From Lachnospiraceae bacterium (GTDB lineage Bacteria; Bacillota; Clostridia; Lachnospirales; Lachnospiraceae): a DNA stretch of 34,454 nt. The notes beneath the pieces are model-generated. The model was not told where the DNA came from. It was given only the letters and a program-made list of their open reading frames with translations, and ran no database searches. The position numbers and the translations under genes were made by a program. Positions within the stretch are counted from its first letter, which is position 1. Each line of letters opens with the position of its first letter. Positions 1-8,164 of this stretch are shown here, one piece after another. Location: NCBI GenBank assembly GCA_017437965.1, contig JAFRWN010000078.1, forward strand, positions 1-34,454. The letters are read 5' to 3'.

Positions 1-303
1 ACAGGCTGGAACGGAACCGGAAAGAGAATCTCCATCCCCGATACAAGAGGTATCATCGATGCGATCCTTAACGGCGACATCCTTAAGGCTCCCACAAAGA
101 AGATTCCTTACTTCGATTTCGAAGTTCCCACAGAGCTTCCCGGCGTAAATACCGGAATCCTCGATCCTCGTGATACCTATGCTAACGCTTCCGAGTGGGA
201 AGAGAAAGCAAAGGATCTCGCTGGAAGATTCATCAAGAACTTCAAGAAGTACGAGACCAACGATGCAGGTAAGGCACTTGTAGTAGCAGGTCCACAGCTG
301 TAA
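1..303 (+). CDS. pckA: Phosphoenolpyruvate carboxykinase (ATP), C-terminal end (5' truncated by window)
   Basis: Frame 1 is open from the first base to TAA at 301-303 and encodes the last 100 residues of ATP-dependent PEP carboxykinase, which interconverts oxaloacetate and PEP with ATP/ADP in the cytoplasm. Family hallmarks are [11 protein letters not shown] near the start of the fragment, the [12 protein letters not shown] stretch, [17 protein letters not shown] in the middle and the ending VVAGPQL, which align by eye with the C terminus of E. coli PckA. The start and the nucleotide-binding motifs lie outside the window. A strong hairpin terminator follows 41 bases after the stop, so this is the end of its transcript. 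The identity is secure; nothing can be said about its regulation from this piece. Confidence 0.95.
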   Translation, partial: TGWNGTGKRISIPDTRGIIDAILNGDILKAPTKKIPYFDFEVPTELPGVNTGILDPRDTYANASEWEEKAKDLAGRFIKNFKKYETNDAGKALVVAGPQL

Positions 304-344
304 TTTGCGCGTAAGCTCAAAGCTGAACTAAGACGATAAAAAGG

Positions 345-380
345 CCCGGATGGAAGCTCGCTTCCAATCCGGGTTTTTTT
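345..380 (+). terminator. Intrinsic terminator of pckA
   Basis: A GC-rich stem is formed by cccggatggaag (345-356) and cttccaatccggg (361-373), with a four-base loop ctcg and one bulged base. It is followed directly by seven T (374-380). It ends the pckA transcript and separates it from the RiPP operon. Confidence 0.9.
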
Positions 381-392
381 GTCGGCTTACGA

Positions 393-439
393 GCGGCTCC
401 AGCCGCGACAGCCCGGTTATTGCGCAGCAATTACCGGGC
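393..439. repeat. Two adjacent perfect hairpins in the pckA-RiPP spacer
   Basis: The first hairpin is gcggct/agccgc (393-398 with 401-406). The second is gcccggt (411-417) with accgggc (433-439), extended inside by attgc/gcaat. They are outside any gene and lack a T-run. They are also flanked by a 10-base inverted pair, AAAGCTGAAC at 319-328 and GTTCAGCTTT at 443-452, which encloses the terminator and both hairpins. This may be a dispersed palindromic repeat unit or an RNA structure; no second copy was seen in the window. Confidence 0.55.
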
Positions 440-470
440 GGCGTTCAGCTTTAGGTTGTATCTTTTGCTA

Positions 471-500
471 TTGTAAATCTCCCACATTTTATGATATAAT
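471..500 (+). promoter_or_regulatory. Sigma-A-type promoter of the exporter genes
   Basis: TTGTAA (471-476) and TATAAT (495-500) are separated by 18 bases, and TG one base before the -10 box makes it an extended -10 element. The predicted start near 507 leaves a leader of about 30 bases with AAGGAGG at 521-527 ahead of the ATG at 539. No operator was recognised. Confidence 0.7.
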
Positions 501-538
501 ATATTAATAATCCTTAACACAAGGAGGCCAGATCCATA

Positions 539-2698
539 ATGCCGGCAAAAAAACAATCCAGAAAACCTGTCCGCGTTCCTGTCATCATGCAGATGGAAGC
601 CATGGAATGCGGCGCAGCATGCCTTAATATGATTCTTGCCTATTACGGAAAATGGGTAACTCTCGAAACACTCAGGGAGGAATGCGGCGTATCACGTGAC
701 GGCCAGAAGCTTTCAATGGTTGTAAAAGCAGCCGAACATCACGGACTATCCTATGAAGCCCGCCGTTTCCGGCCCGAAAGCATATATCAAAAAGCTACCT
801 TCCCCTGCATGATCCACTGGCGCGGAGTTCATTTTGTCGTGCTCTGCGGAGTAAAAGGCGACAAGGTATATATCAACGATCCCGCTCTCGGTAATGTTGT
901 GCGTTCAAAAAAGGAATTTGAAGAAAACTACAGCGGAATGTGCGTAATGTTTTCACCCTCTGATTCCTTTGTTCCATCCGGTAAAAAGCCCGGCACCTTA
1001 TCATACATAATCAAAAGACTGAAAGACTGCAAACCGGCCGTAGCCTATGTTGCAATAACAACCATTATCGTGGCCGGTCTCGGCATACTTCAGCCGTTTT
1101 TCCTCCGCAACTTCATGGATAAAATCCTGGCCTCAGACAGCAAAGGCCCTGGTACTCTTATATTTCTGATGCTCATTGTTGCAGCCGTACAGCTTTTTGT
1201 AAGCTGGTTCTCGGCACTGAAACAGCTGAAGCTTTTTGGACTGATCTCCGTAAAAAATGATGTCGGCTTCATGCAGCATATTTTCCATCTTCCCGAAAGA
1301 TTCTTTTTCCAGCGCGATACAGGAGACCTTCAACAGAGGCAGCAGGCGAATTCCACGATATCGGAAACCATGATCAATCTCCTGATTCCTCTTGTCCTCA
1401 ACACCGCTCTGATGGCTTTCTACGTATTTTTCATGATAAGCTACAGTCCTCTCCTTTCAGCTGTCGGTATCCTTGCTATCATCATAAACAGCATCTGTAC
1501 CAGGCATTCTGCAAAGAAACGTCTGAATATCAGCCGTATCACAAGAAATGATACCGGCAAGCTCTATTCCGAAACCGCCGGAACCATTACCATGTTTGAA
1601 ACAATAAAGGCCTGCGGCGCCGAAAGCAACAGCTTTGCAGCCTGGGCTGCCCAGCAGGAAAAGGTATTCAACCAGAATCTCGAATATGACAGGGAAATGG
1701 TCGTCATGAAAAACATGATCACCTTCATAAATGACATTGCCACCTATCTCATACTCTGCTTCGGCCTGGTGCTTATCTATAACGGCGACTTTACCAAGGG
1801 CATGATGATGTCCTTCCACTCTATTTTCATGATGTTCTTACGCCCCGTTGAACAGATAGTGGCCTCGGAACAGCTGTTAAACGAAATGAGGGTCGATCTT
1901 GAAAGGGTGGAGGATGTCATGAAATATCCCGAATACCATCCTTACTCAGACAAGCCCGTAGATGAAGATGCATACAAGCTTAAGGGAAATATCGAGCTTA
2001 AGAATGTAAGTTTCGGTTATTCTCCTCTTGAGCCTCCTCTCGTAAAAGATTTTTGCCTTTCGGTAAAACCCGGAAGCTGCGTGGCTCTTGTAGGCCGCAG
2101 CGGAAGCGGAAAAAGCACCATATCCTCGCTTATTTCGGGACTCTACGAGCCCTGGGAGGGAGAAATTCTCTATGACGGTAAACCGATAAGCGAAATACCG
2201 GAGAAAATATTCAGAAGTTCCCTTTCGGTTGTCAGCCAGAATATCGTTCTTTTCAAGGACAGCGTCGAAAATAACTTGAAGCTCTGGAATCCCTACGTAG
2301 AAAACTTTGAAATGATGCTTGCCGTACGCGATGCAGAGGCAAATGATGGCATAATGGACAAGCCCGGGGGCTATGCCTACCAGATAAGCGAATCCGGGCA
2401 TGAATTTTCCGGCGGAGAAAAGCAGAGGCTTGAGATTGCAAGGGCCCTTGCGGTCCAGCCCACCATACTTATAATGGACGAGGCAACAAGCGCGCTGGAT
2501 GCCATGACCGAATTTGAGATAGTAAACAATGTCAAAAAGCTTGGCATAACCTGTATTATCGTGGCCCACAGGCTTTCGACCATCCGCGACTGTGACGAAA
2601 TCATCGTGATGAACGACGGCAATGTTATCGAACGCGGAACCCATGAAGAACTGCTTGACAAGCATGGTTATTATTCAGAACTGATTTCAAGTATGTAA
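539..2698 (+). CDS. NHLM-type peptidase-containing ABC exporter (C39 peptidase/permease/ATPase)
   Basis: This 719-residue protein should cleave the leader of a ribosomal peptide at its Gly-Gly motif and export the core across the membrane. Residues 1-140 form a C39 peptidase domain with oxyanion Gln18, catalytic Cys24 in MECGAAC, His98 and Asp114. A transmembrane domain follows (about 165-430, six helices). The ATPase domain has Walker A GRSGSGKST at 519-527, signature FSGGE at 623-627, Walker B ILIMDE at 643-648 and H-loop His677, all intact. AAGGAGG precedes the ATG by 11 bases. It is the first gene of the cluster and is followed after 20 bases by a second ABC exporter; such pairs are known from NHLP/Nif11-leader peptide loci. 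No HlyD-like fusion protein is present, as expected without an outer membrane. The leader of the precursor at 5018 ends in a Gly-Gly-type site, so it is the obvious substrate. Confidence 0.9.
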   Translation: MPAKKQSRKPVRVPVIMQMEAMECGAACLNMILAYYGKWVTLETLREECGVSRDGQKLSMVVKAAEHHGLSYEARRFRPESIYQKATFPCMIHWRGVHFVVLCGVKGDKVYINDPALGNVVRSKKEFEENYSGMCVMFSPSDSFVPSGKKPGTLSYIIKRLKDCKPAVAYVAITTIIVAGLGILQPFFLRNFMDKILASDSKGPGTLIFLMLIVAAVQLFVSWFSALKQLKLFGLISVKNDVGFMQHIFHLPERFFFQRDTGDLQQRQQANSTISETMINLLIPLVLNTALMAFYVFFMISYSPLLSAVGILAIIINSICTRHSAKKRLNISRITRNDTGKLYSETAGTITMFETIKACGAESNSFAAWAAQQEKVFNQNLEYDREMVVMKNMITFINDIATYLILCFGLVLIYNGDFTKGMMMSFHSIFMMFLRPVEQIVASEQLLNEMRVDLERVEDVMKYPEYHPYSDKPVDEDAYKLKGNIELKNVSFGYSPLEPPLVKDFCLSVKPGSCVALVGRSGSGKSTISSLISGLYEPWEGEILYDGKPISEIPEKIFRSSLSVVSQNIVLFKDSVENNLKLWNPYVENFEMMLAVRDAEANDGIMDKPGGYAYQISESGHEFSGGEKQRLEIARALAVQPTILIMDEATSALDAMTEFEIVNNVKKLGITCIIVAHRLSTIRDCDEIIVMNDGNVIERGTHEELLDKHGYYSELISSM

Positions 2699-2718
2699 GC
2701 AAAAAGGAGCTTTCTTTA

Positions 2719-4905
2719 ATGAATTTATACGGAGAAAACCTAAAAGAAATCCAGAATTACGAAGAAGCCATCCTGAAGGACGCCCTGGCAACGCTTGACG
2801 CAGAAATATCCGGTCAGTATAAGAGCACGCTTTCACAGGATGCTAGTGACAAACTTTGTCCTGTGATAGATCAGCTCCTTGAAGTAATGGGTATACGTAA
2901 AAAGTGGCTTCCCAAAAAGAAGCTAAGCTTCAAGGACCAGCTTGAATACCAGCTGAAGCCCTACGGACTTATGTACCGTTTTTCCAAGCCTGAGGGTGAA
3001 TGGTATAAAAAGGATGAGGGTCCTATGATAGCCGAGCTTAATGACGGCAGGCTGGTTCTTCTCAGACGCCACACATATACCTACTACTATATCGATCCGG
3101 ACAGCAGAAAAAAGATATTCATCAATCCCCAAACACGCGACACTGTTTCAGGAACCCTTATCCGTTTTTACCGCGCACTTCCGGACGATCCCACCAAAAA
3201 AAGAAGTATGTTACTGTGGCTTGCAAAGGAATTCCGTTTTCGTGAAGTAATACGGATCGTCATGTTTACTCTCGGAGCGGTACTATGCGGCACCCTGCTT
3301 CCCCTCATATCCAAAACCACACTTCAGGTAGTATCAGACAGAGAAGAAAAATTAGACGTTTTTAATGCATTCTTTACTTTCCTTATACTTTTCTTCCCGT
3401 TCATACTGATACGCTTTATCTTCAGTGTTATAAAAGAAAAGCTTATACGCAATCTTTCATACAGAATATCCGGAGATGTGCAGGCTGCTTTCATGATAAA
3501 GCTTTACTCGATGCCTGCAGGGGCCGTTGCAAAATATGCTGCCGGTGAAATCGGACATCAGATCATACAGCTCGGTGTTCTTGTAAACCGTATAGTTTCC
3601 GAGGCCCTGCTGATCGGTCTTATGGGAGTACTTTCCCTGTTTTATCTCACATCCGTTGCCGGATATGCACCCGAGCTGGTCGCTGTCACATTGTTTTATG
3701 TTGCGATTGCCGCAATCATCAATATATATACTGCAAGGAAAAAGTCAGAGGTTTCCTTTGAAAACCTTGAGTATCGTGCCGAATCCCAGGGCATGACCTA
3801 CAGTATGATACACGGGCTCCAGAAATTATACCTTTCCGGTGCCGAGACCAGAGGTTTTGTAAAGTGGACGGAAACCTACAAAAAGGGATTAAAGCCCAAA
3901 TACCGTCCCCCTGTCTCAACCGTAGTGGTAAAACCCCTGACAACAGCTATTTTTGCGCTCTGTCTGATGTCATCTTTCAGGATAGCCGATTCCTTAGATC
4001 TTTCAAGGGACAGTTTCTATGCCTACTACCTGGCTTTCGCAATGCTTATCGGAGCCGTTACCGAAATGTTCAACCATATGCTTGCAATTTCGGAGGCCAC
4101 ACCTTTACTGAAGCTTCTGACTCCCATCTTTATGGAAGATACCGAGACCGAGAGCGACCGCGTTTCCATAAATACGCTTAGTGGAGACGTTGCAATGAGC
4201 AAGGTTACTTTCCAGTATTCCGCAGACGACCGCCTGATACTCGACAATGTATCCTTCAAAATAAAGAAGGGCGAGTATGTTGCAATAGTCGGAAAAAGCG
4301 GCTGCGGAAAAAGTACTCTCCTGCGTCTGCTTTTAGGCTTTGAACGTCCCATAAGAGGCGATGTTTTCTATAACAACCAGCCTCTGCGTTCACTGGATCT
4401 GAGGTCCGTCCGTTCAAAGCTCGGAGTAGTATTACAGAGCAGCACGGTTATGCGCGGAACCATTGAAGACAATATAAAACTCAATGCTCCCGATGCCACC
4501 GACGACGAAATCTGGGAGGCTGTAAAGCTTTCCGGACTTGAGGACGATGTGCTGAAGCTTCCGCTGCGCCTTAACACTCCTCTTCCTCTTGGCGGCAAAG
4601 GCATGAGCGGTGGCCAGATACAAAAGATACTTATTGCAAGGGCGATAGTCGGCAAACCGAAGATAATGATCTTTGACGAGGCCACAAGCGCACTTGACAA
4701 CATCAGCCAGAAGCATATAGCGGAATCCCTTGAATCGCTTAAATGTACAAGGATAGTTGTTGCGCACAGGCTTTCGACAGTCAGAAAATGCGACCGTATA
4801 CTTGTGCTCGATGGCGGAAAATTTGTCGAGGAAGGAAGTTACGACGAGCTTATGGCCAAAAACGGTTTCTTCGCAGAGCTTGTAAAGAGACAGCAGGTAA
4901 ACTAA
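2719..4905 (+). CDS. NHLM-type ABC exporter without peptidase domain
   Basis: This 728-residue protein is the partner of the preceding exporter. The N-terminal 165 residues are soluble and replace the C39 peptidase; they lack the Cys/His/Asp pattern and contain a beta-rich stretch around residues 95-150. Membrane helices run from about 175 to 460. The ATPase domain has Walker A GKSGCGKST at 525-533, signature MSGGQ at 629-633, Walker B IMIFDE and H-loop AHRLST, so it appears active. AAGGAG lies a few bases before the ATG at 2719, and the 20-base gap after the first exporter indicates co-transcription. The two half-transporters may form a heterodimer that handles the modified peptide (inference from gene pairing). 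The function of the N-terminal region is not known to me; I assign the family from architecture and neighbours. Confidence 0.85.
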   Translation: MNLYGENLKEIQNYEEAILKDALATLDAEISGQYKSTLSQDASDKLCPVIDQLLEVMGIRKKWLPKKKLSFKDQLEYQLKPYGLMYRFSKPEGEWYKKDEGPMIAELNDGRLVLLRRHTYTYYYIDPDSRKKIFINPQTRDTVSGTLIRFYRALPDDPTKKRSMLLWLAKEFRFREVIRIVMFTLGAVLCGTLLPLISKTTLQVVSDREEKLDVFNAFFTFLILFFPFILIRFIFSVIKEKLIRNLSYRISGDVQAAFMIKLYSMPAGAVAKYAAGEIGHQIIQLGVLVNRIVSEALLIGLMGVLSLFYLTSVAGYAPELVAVTLFYVAIAAIINIYTARKKSEVSFENLEYRAESQGMTYSMIHGLQKLYLSGAETRGFVKWTETYKKGLKPKYRPPVSTVVVKPLTTAIFALCLMSSFRIADSLDLSRDSFYAYYLAFAMLIGAVTEMFNHMLAISEATPLLKLLTPIFMEDTETESDRVSINTLSGDVAMSKVTFQYSADDRLILDNVSFKIKKGEYVAIVGKSGCGKSTLLRLLLGFERPIRGDVFYNNQPLRSLDLRSVRSKLGVVLQSSTVMRGTIEDNIKLNAPDATDDEIWEAVKLSGLEDDVLKLPLRLNTPLPLGGKGMSGGQIQKILIARAIVGKPKIMIFDEATSALDNISQKHIAESLESLKCTRIVVAHRLSTVRKCDRILVLDGGKFVEEGSYDELMAKNGFFAELVKRQQVN

Positions 4906-4939
4906 AAAAGGGTTAATCGAATCTTAAGCATTTTTTTTC

Positions 4940-4968
4940 TTGCCCGTATACATTTTTTATGCTATACT
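4940..4968 (+). promoter_or_regulatory. Promoter dedicated to the peptide precursor
   Basis: TTGCCC (4940-4945) and TATACT (4963-4968) are separated by exactly 17 bases. The predicted start near 4975 gives a 43-base leader with AAGGAGGT at 5002-5009. A separate promoter lets the precursor be made in excess over exporters and enzymes. Confidence 0.7.
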
Positions 4969-5017
4969 CAATATATATCCGGAAAGTGAACCGGGGCTTA
5001 CAAGGAGGTATTATATA

Positions 5018-5260
5018 ATGAACAAAACAGTTGTTGAACTTATGAAGAAGATTCCGAAGGACAAGCTTAAAGAGCTTACCGCTGCTGCTTCTAAGGCTGC
5101 AAACAAGGATGATATTTTAGCTCTTGCTAAGAATTCCGGAATCGACATCTCTTCCGAAGAGGCTGAGGCAGTTTTCGCTGCTTTCAGTGAGGAAGCATCT
5201 GTAAAGGGTGAAGATCTTGACGCTGTCAGCGGTGGCGGAAGCTGCGATGGTGAGTGCTAG
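5018..5260 (+). CDS. RiPP precursor peptide: Nif11-like leader with short CX3C core
   Basis: This gene encodes 80 residues. The ATG at 5018 is chosen because AAGGAGGT lies 8 bases upstream; a longer reading from 4940 would run through the promoter. Residues 1-70 resemble a Nif11-type leader: Lys/Ala-rich helices, then DDILALAKNSGIDISSEEAE, then the conserved ending DLDAVSGG. The remaining core is only GSCDGEC (or SCDGEC if cut after the third Gly), with two cysteines three residues apart and two acidic residues. The neighbours, a C39 exporter and three radical SAM/SPASM enzymes, mark it as a substrate for radical modification such as a thioether crosslink; which bond forms is unknown. It is codon-biased and strongly translated-looking. 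It is not a lanthipeptide, since no LanM/LanB is nearby. The precursor role is well supported; the leader family assignment is by eye. Confidence 0.85.
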   Translation: MNKTVVELMKKIPKDKLKELTAAASKAANKDDILALAKNSGIDISSEEAEAVFAAFSEEASVKGEDLDAVSGGGSCDGEC

Positions 5261-5300
5261 GATTTAATCCTCAGATTCAGAATTTCATAAACATTTAAAG

Positions 5301-5334
5301 GAAATGCCGGGAATATAGCGGCATTTCTTTTGTT
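5301..5334 (+). terminator. Attenuator-like terminator between precursor and first maturase
   Basis: A perfect 9-base stem gaaatgccg (5301-5309) with cggcatttc (5319-5327) has a nine-base loop, followed by tttTgtt. It probably ends most precursor transcripts and lets a fraction read through into the maturase genes, a common stoichiometry device in RiPP loci. No separate promoter for 5367 was recognised. Confidence 0.7.
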
Positions 5335-5366
5335 ATATTGCATTATTTTTACGGATAATCTTGATC

Positions 5367-6686
5367 ATGGAAAAACAATACCGAAAATCCAACTACGTCC
5401 ACGCGGTCTACAGGAAAGAGCATGCGGACTGGCTTTTGTACAATTTCACCACCCGCAGGTTTCTGATACTTGATGAGTTCAAGAAACTGATATATGACGG
5501 CGCTCCCTATGACGATATATCCTCCCCTTTTCTGAAAAGCCTGTATGACAATGGTTTCCTTGTGGACTATGATGAATATGACAATCTTGTAAAGCGCCAG
5601 CTTAAAAGGCAGGAGGAAGATTCATTTGTACATCTCGGGATTGCACCCACCATGGGCTGCAATTTCCGCTGTGCTTACTGCATAGAGACTGGGCAGATAA
5701 GATCCGGACGAATGACAGCTGAGGTTTCAGATAAGGTAATCGCTTTTGCCAAAAAGCTTCTTAAAGGTGCAAAGGGCCTTTCACTGATATGGTTCGGCGG
5801 AGAGCCCATGCTTGCAATGGATGTGCTTTCACAGATCGGAAGTGCTCTTAAGACCTACTGTGATGAACACGCTCTTGCCTTCAACAGCGCAATATATACA
5901 AACGGGTTTTTCCTTTCGGAAAACAATATAAGGCTCCTTGAAAGCATCGGCGTTGATACCGTAAGAATTTCTGTTGACGGAAGCCGCGAAAGCCATGACA
6001 GAATGCGCTTTCTCGCCAACGGAAGCGGTTCCTACGACAAAATCCTTGAAAACCTTTCGGTTCCGACAAAAATGACCTACCGTATACGATGCAACATGAG
6101 GAAGGACAATCTCTCCGACTACGAAACCCTTGTGGATAATCTGCAGAAAATCCACGAAAAAAGCGGCAACCGGATAATCGTAAGCTCAGAGCGTATGCGT
6201 GTGGAAAAGGAAGTCAATTCCGCTCTTAAAGAACTGGAGCTTTCCTATCCCGAATACTATGATTTCTTCCAGAAAAACCGTACTCTTAAGGTATCCGAGG
6301 ACAAGGAAAAAATCATGTCATTGCTTAAGGGCAAGAGCACAGGCGTTACCTGCAACGCGACCAGAAAGAAAAGCTTCCAGATAGATGAGCAGGGAAATAT
6401 ATATAAATGCAACTGGTTTCTCGGAAAGGCTGAGCATGTGATCGGAAATGTAGCGGAAAATCCGAATTTCAGTGAACTCAACAGTACCGAAGAGGCCGGA
6501 TATTTTTTGAATCGCGTCATCGCAGACAGAGAAAAATGCAGAAACTGCGTCATGCTTCCCGTCTGCCTCGGCAGATGCCCGTTAAGCTGGGAAATTGAGG
6601 GAAAATATGACTGCATGAGAGACATAAACAGTCTGAACGAACTGCTTCCGCTTGCATATGAAGCATATAAAGACATGAAATCATAG
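5367..6686 (+). CDS. Radical SAM/SPASM peptide maturase 1
   Basis: This protein has about 439 residues. An ATG at 5367 follows an in-frame TTG at 5361; neither has a strong ribosome site, only GGAT at 5353, so the start is uncertain and translation may depend on read-through from the precursor. An N-terminal domain of about 90 residues is typical of peptide maturases and probably docks the leader. The radical SAM motif CNFRCAYC (cysteines 98, 102, 105) binds the [4Fe-4S] cluster that cleaves S-adenosylmethionine, and the SAM-contacting GGEP follows (FGGEPM). The C-terminal SPASM region has CNATRKK, YKCNWF, CRNC, CLGRC and a last Cys in YDCMRD, enough ligands for two auxiliary clusters. It lies 106 bases downstream of the precursor. 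The exact chemistry cannot be read from the sequence. Confidence 0.88.
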   Translation: MEKQYRKSNYVHAVYRKEHADWLLYNFTTRRFLILDEFKKLIYDGAPYDDISSPFLKSLYDNGFLVDYDEYDNLVKRQLKRQEEDSFVHLGIAPTMGCNFRCAYCIETGQIRSGRMTAEVSDKVIAFAKKLLKGAKGLSLIWFGGEPMLAMDVLSQIGSALKTYCDEHALAFNSAIYTNGFFLSENNIRLLESIGVDTVRISVDGSRESHDRMRFLANGSGSYDKILENLSVPTKMTYRIRCNMRKDNLSDYETLVDNLQKIHEKSGNRIIVSSERMRVEKEVNSALKELELSYPEYYDFFQKNRTLKVSEDKEKIMSLLKGKSTGVTCNATRKKSFQIDEQGNIYKCNWFLGKAEHVIGNVAENPNFSELNSTEEAGYFLNRVIADREKCRNCVMLPVCLGRCPLSWEIEGKYDCMRDINSLNELLPLAYEAYKDMKS

Positions 6687-6703
6687 TACAGAAAGCAATC
6701 TTC

Positions 6704-8164
6704 ATGAACAGATATATTTTACAGGAAAACATAGCACTTCGCGGGTGGCTGAACCGCCCTTATAATTACACCAAAGGAAAGCACTCTGCTCCCGTGCAGA
6801 TAAGTAAAGAACAGTTTGCAAAGCTTTCGGACTGTGAAGAGGCGGCTCTTCTGCCGGATGATGAGCTCACGGCAGAACTTCTTGGCATGGAACTTATCCG
6901 CACTGCGTCTGAGGGTGAAAAGGCAGCCGACTGGCAGAAATATCACTTTTATCCTCATATATATTTCCACAGCATCGAGCTTGAGATCACCGAACGATGC
7001 AACTACAACTGCCGTCACTGCTTCAATGCCGGAAGCATCGGCGTGCCGAGGAACGAGCTGTCGGCAGAAGATGCAAAACGTATCCTCAGCGAAGCATCGG
7101 AGGAAGGTGTAACTAATGTAGTACTTACCGGCGGCGAACCCCTTCTGCATCCGGACTTTTTTGAAATCATTGATGAAATACAGAAGTGCGGCATGACCCT
7201 TCTTGCAATAAACACCAACGGTTATTTTATAAATGAAAAGCTTCTTGACAGGCTTTCACTGCTTGAGCCACGGCCGGTGATGAAAATTTCCTTTGACGGT
7301 CTGGGCTTTCATGACTGGATGAGGGGTGTTTTGGGTGCCGAGGAAAAAACCGTACGCGCCATAAAACTATGTAAAGAGAGAGGCTTCATCGTAATGATAC
7401 AGATGAACCTCAACAAGCGGAACCTCGATGTGATGAACTCTTCCGTTGATTTTCTTAATGAGCTCGGCATAAACAGGGTAAGGATCATCCGCACCACCGA
7501 GGCTCCGAGATGGATAGAACAAGCGGGAAACGACTGTCTCAGCTGGGAAGAATACTATGATGCTGCACTTGAAATTACAAAGTATTATGTCAGTAAACCC
7601 AGAAATTTTTCAATCGACTTCTGGGAATATCTTTTTGTGAACGAGAGAAAGAAAAGTTTCCGTGCGGAAAAAATACAGTTCCGCGATGCAGAGGCTCATC
7701 CCTGGATTTTTTCCTGCCAGGGACGTATCGACCTTTGTGCAAACGGAGAGCTCTACCCCTGTATGCAGATGTCGGGTGGCCTTAAGGAAGCCGGGGTCTG
7801 CCTTGCGGACACTAAAAAAGAAGCTCTTGAAAAGCTGCTTACCGACAGTCTTTACCTGAAGTTTGTTTCAAACACCGTCGGCGACAAGAAAAAAGGCAAT
7901 GAAAGATGTGCAAACTGTCCTTTCTTTAAATATTGTGGCGGCGGTTGTCCGGCACTGAGCCTGATACTGCATGGAAGTTATAATGCTCCGGATGACTCTT
8001 CCTGCATTTTCTTCCGCGACGGCTACTACAAAAAAATACGGGAAATCCTGCCGGGCTATACCGATAAGGCACCGATGCCGGACATAGATTCCTCGTATCT
8101 TAAAGACTTTGATTATGATATAAAAGAGCTGATAAAGCTGGATTTTTCACAGTTCAAGGGATAG
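6704..8164 (+). CDS. Radical SAM/SPASM peptide maturase 2
   Basis: This 486-residue protein starts 17 bases after maturase 1, so the two are co-transcribed. Residues 1-88 form an N-terminal domain with no family I recognise. The core begins at ELEITERCNYNCRHC with cluster cysteines 99, 103 and 106, followed by LTGGEPLLHPDF and NTNGY, the standard radical SAM barrel motifs. The SPASM part has SCQGRIDLC, YPCMQM, CANCPFFKYCGGGCP and a late SCIFF cysteine. No strong Shine-Dalgarno sequence precedes the ATG, which suggests translational coupling or low expression. Sequence differs markedly from maturase 1, so it is not a simple duplicate; it may catalyse a second step or act in complex with it. 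The last 11 bases overlap the end of the opposing gene. Confidence 0.87.
   Translation: MNRYILQENIALRGWLNRPYNYTKGKHSAPVQISKEQFAKLSDCEEAALLPDDELTAELLGMELIRTASEGEKAADWQKYHFYPHIYFHSIELEITERCNYNCRHCFNAGSIGVPRNELSAEDAKRILSEASEEGVTNVVLTGGEPLLHPDFFEIIDEIQKCGMTLLAINTNGYFINEKLLDRLSLLEPRPVMKISFDGLGFHDWMRGVLGAEEKTVRAIKLCKERGFIVMIQMNLNKRNLDVMNSSVDFLNELGINRVRIIRTTEAPRWIEQAGNDCLSWEEYYDAALEITKYYVSKPRNFSIDFWEYLFVNERKKSFRAEKIQFRDAEAHPWIFSCQGRIDLCANGELYPCMQMSGGLKEAGVCLADTKKEALEKLLTDSLYLKFVSNTVGDKKKGNERCANCPFFKYCGGGCPALSLILHGSYNAPDDSSCIFFRDGYYKKIREILPGYTDKAPMPDIDSSYLKDFDYDIKELIKLDFSQFKG

Noticed and set aside
349..454. Small plus-strand open frame starting ATGGAAGCTCGC
   Set aside because: It runs through the pckA terminator and hairpins and has no ribosome site.
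1946..2665. 239-residue minus-strand frame inside the first exporter
   Set aside because: It is antisense to the ATPase domain with intact motifs, has no family resemblance and shows no ribosome site.
4906..4939. Terminator after the second exporter gene
   Set aside because: There is a T-run at 4931-4938, but no convincing GC-rich stem precedes it.
4940..5017. Longer N terminus for the peptide precursor
   Set aside because: It would translate the promoter, including the -10 box; the ribosome site clearly serves ATG 5018.
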